Below are positions 51,710-58,884 of a stretch of DNA of 64,000 bases, in pieces. This DNA comes from CAYNZP01 sp964401835 (GTDB lineage Bacteria; Planctomycetota; Phycisphaerae; SM23-33). The position numbers were made by a program, and so were the translations under genes. The stretch is from NCBI GenBank assembly GCA_964401835.1, contig CAYNZP010000003.1:124001-188000 (forward strand), in the 5' to 3' direction. Position 1 is the first letter of the stretch. Each line of letters starts with the position of its first letter. Under the pieces are notes generated by a model. The model was not told the origin of the DNA and made no database searches. It was given only the letters and a program-made list of their open reading frames with translations.

Positions 51710-52054
51710 CTATGCCAAGGCCTCCTCTTCGGTATCGAATATGCTGAACACGCTGTCGAGTCTTGTTATCTCAAAAACACTGCGGACCCTGTCAACAAGT
51801 CCGACCAGGCTCAGAGGAAGTCCCATTTTGCGGGCACGGGAAAGCAGCTTGACCAGGCTGGCTACGCCGGATGAATCCATGTATGCCACACCGGCGAGAT
51901 TGATTACCAGCTTGGTCGGTTTTTTATCCAGCAGTTTGAGCAAGGCAGCCTGAAATTCGCTGCTGCGATGCAGGTCAATATCGCCCTGGACATCTACAAC
52001 GGCAGATTTTTCCACCCAACGCACCGCTTTTATTGATTGAGAGTCGTAATTCAT
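51710..52054 (-). CDS. STAS-domain protein, anti-sigma-factor-antagonist/MlaB-like
   Basis: 114 residues, one STAS domain: VVDVQGDIDLHRSSEFQAAL, then the phospho-acceptor region LAGVAYMDSSGVASLVKLLS, where the second Ser of DSSG is the residue phosphorylated in SpoIIAA/RsbV. In E. coli MlaB, a STAS protein binds MlaF and is needed for transport. Position just before mlaE supports that role. Its ATG overlaps the stop of the RsbW-like kinase gene (ATGA), the order and partner expected for a phosphorylation switch. Confidence 0.9.
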   Translation of the reverse strand: MNYDSQSIKAVRWVEKSAVVDVQGDIDLHRSSEFQAALLKLLDKKPTKLVINLAGVAYMDSSGVASLVKLLSRARKMGLPLSLVGLVDRVRSVFEITRLDSVFSIFDTEEEALA

Positions 52055-52503
52055 TGGTCACTTCCCGCTTCTTGTTTCTGAAGTTTTTTCGTCATGGTCA
52101 GCAGAGTCCCGCCGCCATCTCCGGGTTGATAATCAAGCGAGTCCATATACTCTTTCATGATATGGACGCCAAGGCCGCCCGGGCGGACATCGGCCAGGTC
52201 GCGAGGTTTGATTTTGGACCTGTCGACATATTTACCGTAATCACGAAGACAAATCTTAAGCCCGCCGTCGTTTTCTGAAAGTTGTGCCAGTTCCACCTCG
52301 ATGAGCTTATCGTCCGATCCGTCATAGGCATGGCGAATAATATTCGTCAGAGCTTCATCCACGCTTAGAATGATTCCGCCGGTCGTATCATCATCAAAGC
52401 CGATCATCTGGCACATTTTCTCCAGGGCGGCACGTACGATCTGCAACTGTATCGGCATAGAAAAGATGGTTATTTTTACCGGCTTATCTGTCTCAAAATT
52501 CAT
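52051..52503 (-). CDS. RsbW/SpoIIAB-like serine kinase (anti-sigma factor family)
   Basis: 150 residues, a stand-alone GHKL ATPase. N-box LSVDEALTNIIRHAYDG, G1-like ICLRDYGKYVD and G2 PGGLGVHIMKEYMDSLDY are clear; the G1 motif reads RDYGKY instead of the usual DxGxG, as in several RsbW relatives. The family phosphorylates STAS proteins on Ser. No sigma factor gene is near; the immediate partner is the STAS protein, followed by the lipid transporter. GGGAG precedes the ATG. It overlaps the HEAT-repeat lipoprotein gene by 11 bases. Confidence 0.9.
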   Translation of the reverse strand: MNFETDKPVKITIFSMPIQLQIVRAALEKMCQMIGFDDDTTGGIILSVDEALTNIIRHAYDGSDDKLIEVELAQLSENDGGLKICLRDYGKYVDRSKIKPRDLADVRPGGLGVHIMKEYMDSLDYQPGDGGGTLLTMTKKLQKQEAGSDQ

Positions 52504-52873
52504 CTTTACTCCCGGCTGGTTTTGTTGATGGCATCTTGATGCTCTGGGTTTTCAACCAGTTCCGCCATCGGTCGACTGCTTTTTGTCGCTGCTCGGGCGG
52601 ATCATAATAATTGTAACCCATCTTCTTACCGGTGATCTTCTCCAGAGAAATAATCGAGAAAAACCTCACTTCAGGCTCGGCGTCACTCAGACGGTCCACG
52701 AGATACGGAATGGCCCTTTCATCTTTCAAGGCCCCCGCCTGACGAGCAGCCAAAGCACGGACGAGCGGATCTTCATCCTCGAAGGATTTATAGATATCCG
52801 AGGTGCCAGGCTGGCAGCCCGAGACAAGAAAAACAAACAAAAGAATTATGAACGGAAATTTCCGACAAAACAT
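52493..52873 (-). CDS. HEAT-repeat lipoprotein
   Basis: 126 residues. A signal helix (FPFIILLFVFLVSGC) ends in a good lipobox, so Cys20 is probably lipidated. The mature part has a HEAT-like repeat pair: PLVRALAARQAGALKDERAI and PEVRFFSIISLEKITGKKMG. HEAT modules bind proteins. ATG 52873 was chosen; a TTG four codons upstream is possible. It is the first gene of the Mla operon and overlaps the kinase gene, so a sensor role at the membrane is conceivable, though not shown. Confidence 0.82.
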   Translation of the reverse strand: MFCRKFPFIILLFVFLVSGCQPGTSDIYKSFEDEDPLVRALAARQAGALKDERAIPYLVDRLSDAEPEVRFFSIISLEKITGKKMGYNYYDPPEQRQKAVDRWRNWLKTQSIKMPSTKPAGSKDEF

Positions 52874-52954
52874 TTTTGTTTCCAAAGTGAAAGGTAAACC
52901 GCTTCGTTAAATTGCGTTGCAGAATTATATATCACTCGAATAAGGTCTTGCACG

Positions 52955-53614
52955 TTAAATTGTCTGATTTGTCACGAATTGATGTGCTCTTCTCGTCGGC
53001 TCGGGCAGGCGAACGCCCCTGTTGCACCGAAGCGTCCATTTGACAGATTCATCGAGCGTAACCAAATGGCCGGGGGATATATAAAGACACTTAACATTAG
53101 TGCGAGTTCGCAGCACAGTGCCGACGACTCTTCCTTCATGGCGCAGCTGTGCCCTGCAACCCCGGTTTTCGCCCGGTTGGCGATGGTGGCCGCAAAGACG
53201 GCTTTTCGCCACGCCAATGGTCGGCAAATCCAGCCACAGGCCTACATGGCTGGCAAGGCCAAGACCTCTTGGATGGGCAAGGCCCTGACCGTCGCACATT
53301 AAAAGGTCTGGTCGGGTTTTTAATTTTCTTACTGCGGCAATGACAGCCGGCGCCTCACGAAAACTCAGCAGGCCCGGCACATATGAGAAACGGCAGGTTT
53401 GCATTTCAGTTGCAGACTCCAGAACTTCCAGGGTTTCTGCGTCGCAGAGAATGGCTGCTGCGACAATTTTTTTACCGCCCTCTAAAAAAGCGCAGTCCAC
53501 ACCGGCTATGGTGCGGATTTTTCTGGGGATTTTTTTAATGCGGACTTTCGCGGCGAGTTTCTTTTGAAGCTCGATGGCCTCGGCCGGCGAGATGTCCCAT
53601 GAATGAGAAATCAT
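52955..53614 (-). CDS. nfi: Endonuclease V
   Basis: 219 residues. It cuts DNA or RNA near deaminated adenine (inosine). Catalytic residues are in place: Asp in TIAGVDCAFLEGG, Glu in YVPGLLSFREAP, Asp and His in LMCDGQGLAHPRGLGLASHVG (long motif, key residues D and H). The late SPGHLVTLDESV motif is also kept. It is the last gene of a five-gene reverse-strand operon (nudix, rhomboid, thrC, dapB, nfi), 15 bases after dapB. Confidence 0.94.
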   Translation of the reverse strand: MISHSWDISPAEAIELQKKLAAKVRIKKIPRKIRTIAGVDCAFLEGGKKIVAAAILCDAETLEVLESATEMQTCRFSYVPGLLSFREAPAVIAAVRKLKTRPDLLMCDGQGLAHPRGLGLASHVGLWLDLPTIGVAKSRLCGHHRQPGENRGCRAQLRHEGRVVGTVLRTRTNVKCLYISPGHLVTLDESVKWTLRCNRGVRLPEPTRRAHQFVTNQTI

Positions 53615-53629
53615 CAGATTTTCGATTTG

Positions 53630-54421
53630 TTACTTGCCGAAAAGAATGTCCTGCATATCGTAGAGGCTGGCCTTTTGATCTTTCACCCACTGGGCCGCTT
53701 TAAGTGCGCCTTGAGCAAATATGTCCCGCGTGTGCGCGGAATGGCCGATCGAGAGAGTCTCTCCGAGCGAACCAAAATGTACGGTATGTTCGCCGACCGT
53801 ATCGCCAACCCGCAGTGCGTGCATGCCTATCTCGCCGGCGTTTCGCGGGCAGTGGCCGCCGCGGCCGAAAACCACGGTCTCTCCATATTCCTTGCCCAAT
53901 GCATCGCAGATACTCTTTGCAAGCCCGACAGCAGTTCCACTTGGGGCGTCCTTCTTGAAGCGATGATGAGTTTCTGAAATTTCTATATCGAAATCGTCCC
54001 CAACTGCCTTTGCGACGTCAGCAACGATTTTCATCAACAGATTCATGCCGACCGAATAATTACCCGCATGGACAATGGCAATCTGGGAAGCGGCGTCGGC
54101 CAGTTCGGCCAGTTGCGAATCCGTCAGGCCGGTCGTACCAATTACCATAGGAATATTCTGCTCTCGACAGACGCCCAGCCAGTGGACGGTTCCTTCGGGC
54201 AGGGAAAAATCTATTAGCACGTCGGGCTTGTCCTGGAGTTTTTCGGTTACCTTCACGCCGAAAACTCCGACTCCGGCGAGTTCACCGATATCTGAGCCAA
54301 TCGCGTCACTGCCGGCAATCTCCATAGCTGAGACAATATCGAAAACCTCGGACTCAATCGCCAGCGCCGCAATGCGCCGGCCCATTCGCCCTGCCGCTCC
54401 TGTTATGGCTATTTTTGTCAT
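53630..54421 (-). CDS. dapB: 4-hydroxy-tetrahydrodipicolinate reductase
   Basis: 263 residues. NAD(P)H-dependent step of lysine and diaminopimelate synthesis, needed for peptidoglycan. N-terminal IAITGAAGRMGRRIAALAI binds the cofactor; the catalytic motif ISETHHRFKKDAPSGTAVGL carries the His pair and Lys; GRGGHCPRNAGEIGMHALR follows and fits the usual GxR..G pattern. It starts 14 bases after thrC, so the two aspartate-family enzymes share an operon. Confidence 0.95.
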   Translation of the reverse strand: MTKIAITGAAGRMGRRIAALAIESEVFDIVSAMEIAGSDAIGSDIGELAGVGVFGVKVTEKLQDKPDVLIDFSLPEGTVHWLGVCREQNIPMVIGTTGLTDSQLAELADAASQIAIVHAGNYSVGMNLLMKIVADVAKAVGDDFDIEISETHHRFKKDAPSGTAVGLAKSICDALGKEYGETVVFGRGGHCPRNAGEIGMHALRVGDTVGEHTVHFGSLGETLSIGHSAHTRDIFAQGALKAAQWVKDQKASLYDMQDILFGK

Positions 54422-54435
54422 AGCGTAAAATCCTT

Positions 54436-55821
54436 TTAATCTACTGTCTGGGTAATAAATTCTCGCACAGCCTTTTCGTCATTTGGCAAAATCTCGCATC
54501 TTGTCGGCAGATCAGCCAGTGCGTCGATGTCAGGATGATGCGCAAGGTCCTGCCCTGTCGCCTGGCGGATCGCATCCGGGAATTTTGCCGGATTTGCTGT
54601 CGCAAGGCAAACCGTCGGTATATCTTTTTCACTCAAACTCTCAGCTGCCCCTACGCCGACAGCTGTGTGCGGGTCGAGAACATAATCATATTCGCTTTGA
54701 TACTTTTTAATAGTTTCCAGTACTCCAGCTTTGTCGGTCGAGCCCGCCCGGAAATCTTCATCAATAACACCGTCGGGGCCAAGCTCGATTTTCAGCGAGC
54801 CGGTCTGGGCAAACTGATCCATTAATTCGGACAGTTTCTGCGGGTCGCATCCAATTTTATAATACAGATACCTTTCAAAGTTGCTGGCTATCTGAATATC
54901 CATCGCTGGAGAGAGCGTATGGTGCAGCTGGCCACGAGAATATTCGCCGGTATTGAAGAACCTTGCCAGAATGTCGTTTTCATTTGTCGCCAGCATCAGC
55001 TTTTTGATAGGCAGGCCCATCTTTTTAGCATACCAGCCAGCCAGTATGTCGCCGAAATTGCCCGTAGGTACAGCCAGGTTTACACTCTCGCTACCAGCAG
55101 ACTTCTGTACCTTGAAAACAGCCGCGAAGTAATAGACTATCTGGGCGGCTACGCGAGCCCAATTGACGGAGTTGACCGCACCGAGGCTATATTTTCGCTT
55201 GAAGTCTATATCCGAGGCGATCTGCTTCATGATGCTCTGGCAGTCGTCGAAGTTGCCCTCTATGGCGATGTTGTGCACGTTATCGTCCAGCACAGTTGTC
55301 ATCTGTCGCTGCTGGATGGCTGAAACGCGATTGTGCGGATGCATCATAAAGATATCGATGCTCTTTCGGCTGCGGACGCCGTAAATTGCTGCACTGCCGG
55401 TATCGCCGCTTGTCGCACCAAGGATATTCAGCCTGCCACCGGATTCAGCCAATATGTATTCAAAAAGATTGCCCAGTAGCTGCAAGGCAACATCCTTGAA
55501 CGCCAGCGTCGGGCCATGCCACAGTTCGAGAATATAGACTGGACCAGCTTTTACGAGAGGCGCAACGTCGGCGCCAAAAGCATGGGCATAGGTTTTGTCT
55601 ATAATGGCCTTCAACTCAGCTTCGGGAACATCGCCGACAAACCACCTAAGAACTTCAAAGGCAAGGTCCCCATAGGAAAGCTCCCGCCAATCTTCCAGAC
55701 AAGCTGAAACATCCGGAATTGATTCGGGTATAAGCAGACCGCCATCATCGGCCAGCCCCATCAGGACGGCATCCTTAAAACCTATTGGCTCAACTTTTCC
55801 GCGTGTTGAAATATACTTCAT
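54436..55821 (-). CDS. thrC: Threonine synthase
   Basis: 461 residues, the long (E. coli/yeast-like) form. PLP enzyme that makes threonine from O-phosphohomoserine. The PLP-binding Lys is in HGPTLAFKDVALQLLG, and the phosphate-binding loop is in NILGATSGDTGSAAIYG. The N-terminus MKYISTRGKVEPIGFKDAVL is typical of this branch, as is NLAVPTGNFGDILAGWYAKK. It is in the middle of the nudix-rhomboid-thrC-dapB-nfi operon, nine bases after the rhomboid gene. Confidence 0.96.
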   Translation of the reverse strand: MKYISTRGKVEPIGFKDAVLMGLADDGGLLIPESIPDVSACLEDWRELSYGDLAFEVLRWFVGDVPEAELKAIIDKTYAHAFGADVAPLVKAGPVYILELWHGPTLAFKDVALQLLGNLFEYILAESGGRLNILGATSGDTGSAAIYGVRSRKSIDIFMMHPHNRVSAIQQRQMTTVLDDNVHNIAIEGNFDDCQSIMKQIASDIDFKRKYSLGAVNSVNWARVAAQIVYYFAAVFKVQKSAGSESVNLAVPTGNFGDILAGWYAKKMGLPIKKLMLATNENDILARFFNTGEYSRGQLHHTLSPAMDIQIASNFERYLYYKIGCDPQKLSELMDQFAQTGSLKIELGPDGVIDEDFRAGSTDKAGVLETIKKYQSEYDYVLDPHTAVGVGAAESLSEKDIPTVCLATANPAKFPDAIRQATGQDLAHHPDIDALADLPTRCEILPNDEKAVREFITQTVD

Positions 55822-55830
55822 GAAACAACC

Positions 55831-56733
55831 CTATTGAAAAATATCTCGTTCATCCAGCTTCTGCTCGCGTGTTGCATCGGCGAGGGTTTTCTTTTCTTTT
55901 GGAGTAAGGCTCTGGATCCCCTTGTTGTGAATCTTGTTCAGGATACGGTCTAATTCCTTCTCAACATCCTGACGTTTTTTCAGCCGGCGGTCCCACGCAC
56001 CCTGATTTAACTTGGTACGTGTCGTTTGGGAGGCACTTTTAAACCTGGGCCCCAGCAAAACCCAGATAGCACCCGCCGCCGCCCCGCCGAGATGGGCCAT
56101 GTCCGCAACCCGGGAATATGAAAAACTCCTTCCGGAAACAGCCCCTCCTATATCCCGAACAATGCCGAAAATCGAAATCCCGATGAATATCGCAATCACA
56201 ATTCTTATGCTGATAAGAAACGGGAACGGAAATATCATCAGTTTTATATGTGGATAAAGTATAGCACAGGCCAGCAAGACAGCATACACGCCGCCGGAAG
56301 CTCCGATCAGGGGGATATCCAAGTCCTGTTTTAGCGATATAACCAGCAGGACGTGGGCCAAGCCTGCAAACATTCCACAAATCAGGTAAAAACGCAAAAA
56401 TCGAGCCGGGCCCCAATCTCGCTCAAGGTACATACCGAGAAAGTAAAGTCCAAGCATATTTAAAAGAATATGGCCGATTCCGCCGTGGAGGAACTGGAAC
56501 GTCACATATCGCCAAACCTGCCACCAATCCTCGGGCACTACACCAAAAAGCTGGGAAAGGTTAAATTTAAAAAATGACTGAAAGATTATCTGAAGAAAAA
56601 AAACGGCAATGTTGGCGACAAGCAGGAATTTTACCGCACTGCCTGGCCGCGGAAAGCCCATACCCATGCCCCCGCGGAACTGCTGCCGTGGTGGGCCTTG
56701 CTCTCTGTAATATGGACGGTCGTTTATACCCAT
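55831..56733 (-). CDS. Rhomboid-family intramembrane serine protease
   Basis: 300 residues with six or so helices. The catalytic Ser is in LIGASGGVYAVLLA and the His in MAHLGGAAAGAIW, on separate helices as expected. The oxyanion-side motif FLHGGIGHILLNMLGLYFLG and the L1-loop ERDWGPARFLRFY pattern are also present. The N-terminus is Gly/Pro/Arg-rich and cytosolic; the last about 75 residues form a charged helical tail. It cuts membrane proteins within the bilayer; targets unknown. ATG 56733 with AAGGA upstream was preferred to TTG 56751. Confidence 0.93.
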   Translation of the reverse strand: MGINDRPYYREQGPPRQQFRGGMGMGFPRPGSAVKFLLVANIAVFFLQIIFQSFFKFNLSQLFGVVPEDWWQVWRYVTFQFLHGGIGHILLNMLGLYFLGMYLERDWGPARFLRFYLICGMFAGLAHVLLVISLKQDLDIPLIGASGGVYAVLLACAILYPHIKLMIFPFPFLISIRIVIAIFIGISIFGIVRDIGGAVSGRSFSYSRVADMAHLGGAAAGAIWVLLGPRFKSASQTTRTKLNQGAWDRRLKKRQDVEKELDRILNKIHNKGIQSLTPKEKKTLADATREQKLDERDIFQ

Positions 56734-56735
56734 TC

Positions 56736-57278
56736 CTACTTCCTTAACCAATAAATTCCAAGCGAAGCTATGGTCTTGCCATCATGGATAGTACCGTCAG
56801 CTACCATCTGTCTGACCTTTTTCTCGGGCAAAACCTCAACGGTGATATCTTCGTAAGTTTCAAGATTCTGCGTGCCGTTTTCCAACTCGGTAGCCAGGTA
56901 CGCATCGAGAAATTCATCCGAAGTCGCCGGCGTAGCGCAAAAGCCGCCCAGCCTTTCGATTTTTCCGGCACGATAGCCGGTCTCTTCAGCAAGTTCACGA
57001 ACCGCACAAACTTCCGGGGCTTCGCCCTCGTCCAGCATGCCAGCTGGCAGTTCCCAGAGATATTCTCCCAACGCGAAGCGATAGTTACGTATCATAACTA
57101 TCGAGCCGTCGTCGAGTACCGGCAAAATAACGGCAGCACCCAGGTATTTCAGGAAATCACGCTGGACTACCTCGCCATCGTGCATCTTCACGCCGACACA
57201 ATGGGCTTCTACGACCCGTCCCTTATAGACAAGCTCGTCGTATTCAAACCTCTTCGCGTTTTCCTTCGAATCATTCAT
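56736..57278 (-). CDS. Nudix hydrolase, ADP-ribose pyrophosphatase-like
   Basis: 180 residues. The Nudix box is complete: GMLDEGEAPEVCAVRELAEE, followed by TGY, fitting GX5EX7REUXEEXGU. Upstream, IVMIRNYRFALGEYLWELPA matches the ADP-ribose/NDP-sugar hydrolase subgroup, as does the ATPATSDEFLDAYLA segment after the box. It hydrolyses nucleoside diphosphates linked to another group. ATG 57278 (MNDSKEN) is used; the frame opens 12 codons earlier at a TTG without support. First gene of a five-gene operon, divergent from dxr. Confidence 0.92.
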   Translation of the reverse strand: MNDSKENAKRFEYDELVYKGRVVEAHCVGVKMHDGEVVQRDFLKYLGAAVILPVLDDGSIVMIRNYRFALGEYLWELPAGMLDEGEAPEVCAVRELAEETGYRAGKIERLGGFCATPATSDEFLDAYLATELENGTQNLETYEDITVEVLPEKKVRQMVADGTIHDGKTIASLGIYWLRK

Positions 57279-57428
57279 CTCGGGGATTATAAATGTAACC
57301 CGCCTAACAAACAACGCTCACGCCGCCAAATCCGACCCCCAAGTTCGTGCTTACCATGCATTTTAGCTTTATACTTGTCCAAAGATATCAGTAAGATAAA
57401 CTTTTGGGCAAAACGAAAGGTGTCCTGA

Positions 57429-58580
57429 GTGTCAAAACCCAAACGTATCGCCATACTCGGCTCGACAGGGAGCATAGGTTCACAGACGCTGGAAGTCATC
57501 TCCGGCTGCGATGATCTGAGTGTATGCTCTCTGGCGGCTGGCAATAACTGGCAACTGCTGGCTGAGCAGGTCAAACAGCTCAGCCCGGAAATTGTCGCTA
57601 TTGCCAGTGAAAGTTCCGCCCAATCGCTTAAAAAGGCAATTCCTGCTGGGATAGAAATCCTTTGCGGCCCCGATGCCATGACCGAACTGGTCAGGAAAAG
57701 CGACTGCGACGTGGTACTATCCGGGGTGATGGGGGCAGCGGGTCTTGCACCGACAATGGCTGCGATCGAAGTTGGAGCGACACTGGCCATAGCAAATAAG
57801 GAAACCCTCGTCATGGCTGGCGCTATCGTAATGCCCGCAGCCAGGGCTGCCGGGGTGGCGCTATTGCCGGTGGACAGCGAACATTCCGCCATTTTCCAGT
57901 GCCTGTGCTCTGGGAAACGCGAGGAAGTGCGAAAAGTCATGATTACTGCCTCCGGCGGCGCACTCCGCGACTGGCCGGAAGAAAAAGTACAATCAGCGAC
58001 AGTCGAAGATGCCCTGGCCCACCCCACATGGCAGATGGGCCGGAAAATAACGATCGATTCGGCTACAATGATGAACAAGACATTGGAGATGATCGAGGCA
58101 CACTGGCTTTTCGACCTGCCATCCGAGCAAATTGAGGTTGTGATTCATCCGGAGTCAATTATCCATTCCTATGTGGAATTCTGTGATGGCTCGGTGATAG
58201 CACAGATGGGCCAGCCGGACATGAAATTGCCCATAGCCTATGCCCTGCACTATCCGGACAGGCCCTGCAGAGAAACGCAGCCTCTGGACCTTGCGGAAAT
58301 CGGCAAACTTACGTTTTTGCCGCTGAAAGAGCGTTTTACGCGGGCAATTAACCTCGGTTATGAGGTAATAAATCGTGGCGGAGTGAGCGGAGCTGTGCTA
58401 AACAGTGCCAATGAGGCTGCGGTAGAGGCTTTCCTGGGCGGAAAAATTTCTTTCGGCCAAATCGTCCCTCTGGTCGAAGATATCCTGAACAAGAGCCCGC
58501 AAAAAGACGAAGTAACTATCGAAACTCTTTGCGCTTCCGACAGCTGGGCTCGCCAGCAGGTAGCTGCGGAAGTTGGCTGA
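57429..58580 (+). CDS. dxr: 1-deoxy-D-xylulose 5-phosphate reductoisomerase
   Basis: 383 residues. First committed step of the MEP isoprenoid pathway; target of fosmidomycin. NADPH motif IAILGSTGSIGSQTLEVI, metal and substrate residues in LPVDSEHSAIFQCL and ITIDSATMMNKTLEMIEAHW, and VIHPESIIHSYVEFCDGSVI are all present. It starts with GTG at 57429, preceded by AAGG. The downstream rseP-like protease gene that often follows dxr is missing; instead a palindrome-rich leader and pheT follow. Confidence 0.96.
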   Translation: MSKPKRIAILGSTGSIGSQTLEVISGCDDLSVCSLAAGNNWQLLAEQVKQLSPEIVAIASESSAQSLKKAIPAGIEILCGPDAMTELVRKSDCDVVLSGVMGAAGLAPTMAAIEVGATLAIANKETLVMAGAIVMPAARAAGVALLPVDSEHSAIFQCLCSGKREEVRKVMITASGGALRDWPEEKVQSATVEDALAHPTWQMGRKITIDSATMMNKTLEMIEAHWLFDLPSEQIEVVIHPESIIHSYVEFCDGSVIAQMGQPDMKLPIAYALHYPDRPCRETQPLDLAEIGKLTFLPLKERFTRAINLGYEVINRGGVSGAVLNSANEAAVEAFLGGKISFGQIVPLVEDILNKSPQKDEVTIETLCASDSWARQQVAAEVG

Positions 58581-58884
58581 GTATAAATTTGAATTTGAGC
58601 CCTTGACAAAATCTCCCGCGGTCGCGACGCCTGATTTTTTGTTCGCAGACAAGGAGCGAGGAGGATACGATGCCTCTGGCATCATTAACGTTCGAGCGAC
58701 GCCGTATGCGGGCAAAAGGGCGGCGTCCCGAAGGGTTTGGCCGAAAATCGGCGTCTGCCGCGTTGCGGTTCCTCGCCATACCATTAAAGGTATGGCGTCG
58801 TCGCCGACGCCTCGCATACATCCGATTTTGGGCCAAACGCGGCTAGCGCGAGGTCTTGTTAGGGGCTCTGAGGGTGCAAACGAT
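58581..58884 (+). repeat. Palindrome-rich leader between dxr and pheT
   Basis: About 300 bases packed with inverted repeats. A nested structure spans 58735-58838: an outer 17-bp arm with one mismatch (58735-58751 with 58822-58838), an inner GGCGTC/GACGCC arm (58750-58755 with 58806-58811) and a central 9-bp perfect hairpin with a 6-base loop (58774-58797). Two smaller hairpins precede it: GATGCC/GGCATC at 58669-58683 and GACGCCG/CGGCGTC at 58698-58727. The segment could be an mRNA leader controlling pheT or a mobile palindromic element. No T-run terminator was seen. Confidence 0.75.
58670..58846 (+). CDS. Possible 58-residue Arg-rich ORF within the palindromic leader
   Basis: An ATG at 58670 follows a strong ribosome binding site (GAGGAGGA at 58658-58665) and opens a 58-codon frame to TAG at 58844. 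About 17 residues are Arg, including a run of five (VWRRRRRLAY), and the composition follows from the GC-rich palindromes rather than from any recognisable fold. The start codon lies inside the first hairpin, as in translation-controlled leader peptides. Either a leader peptide or a by-product of the repeat; not a recognised ribosomal protein. Confidence 0.3.
   Translation: MPLASLTFERRRMRAKGRRPEGFGRKSASAALRFLAIPLKVWRRRRRLAYIRFWAKRG

Noticed and set aside
58573..58884. 104-residue N-terminal extension of PheT
   Set aside because: The family N-terminus begins at the ATG at 58885; the extension overlaps dxr and translates the palindromic leader.
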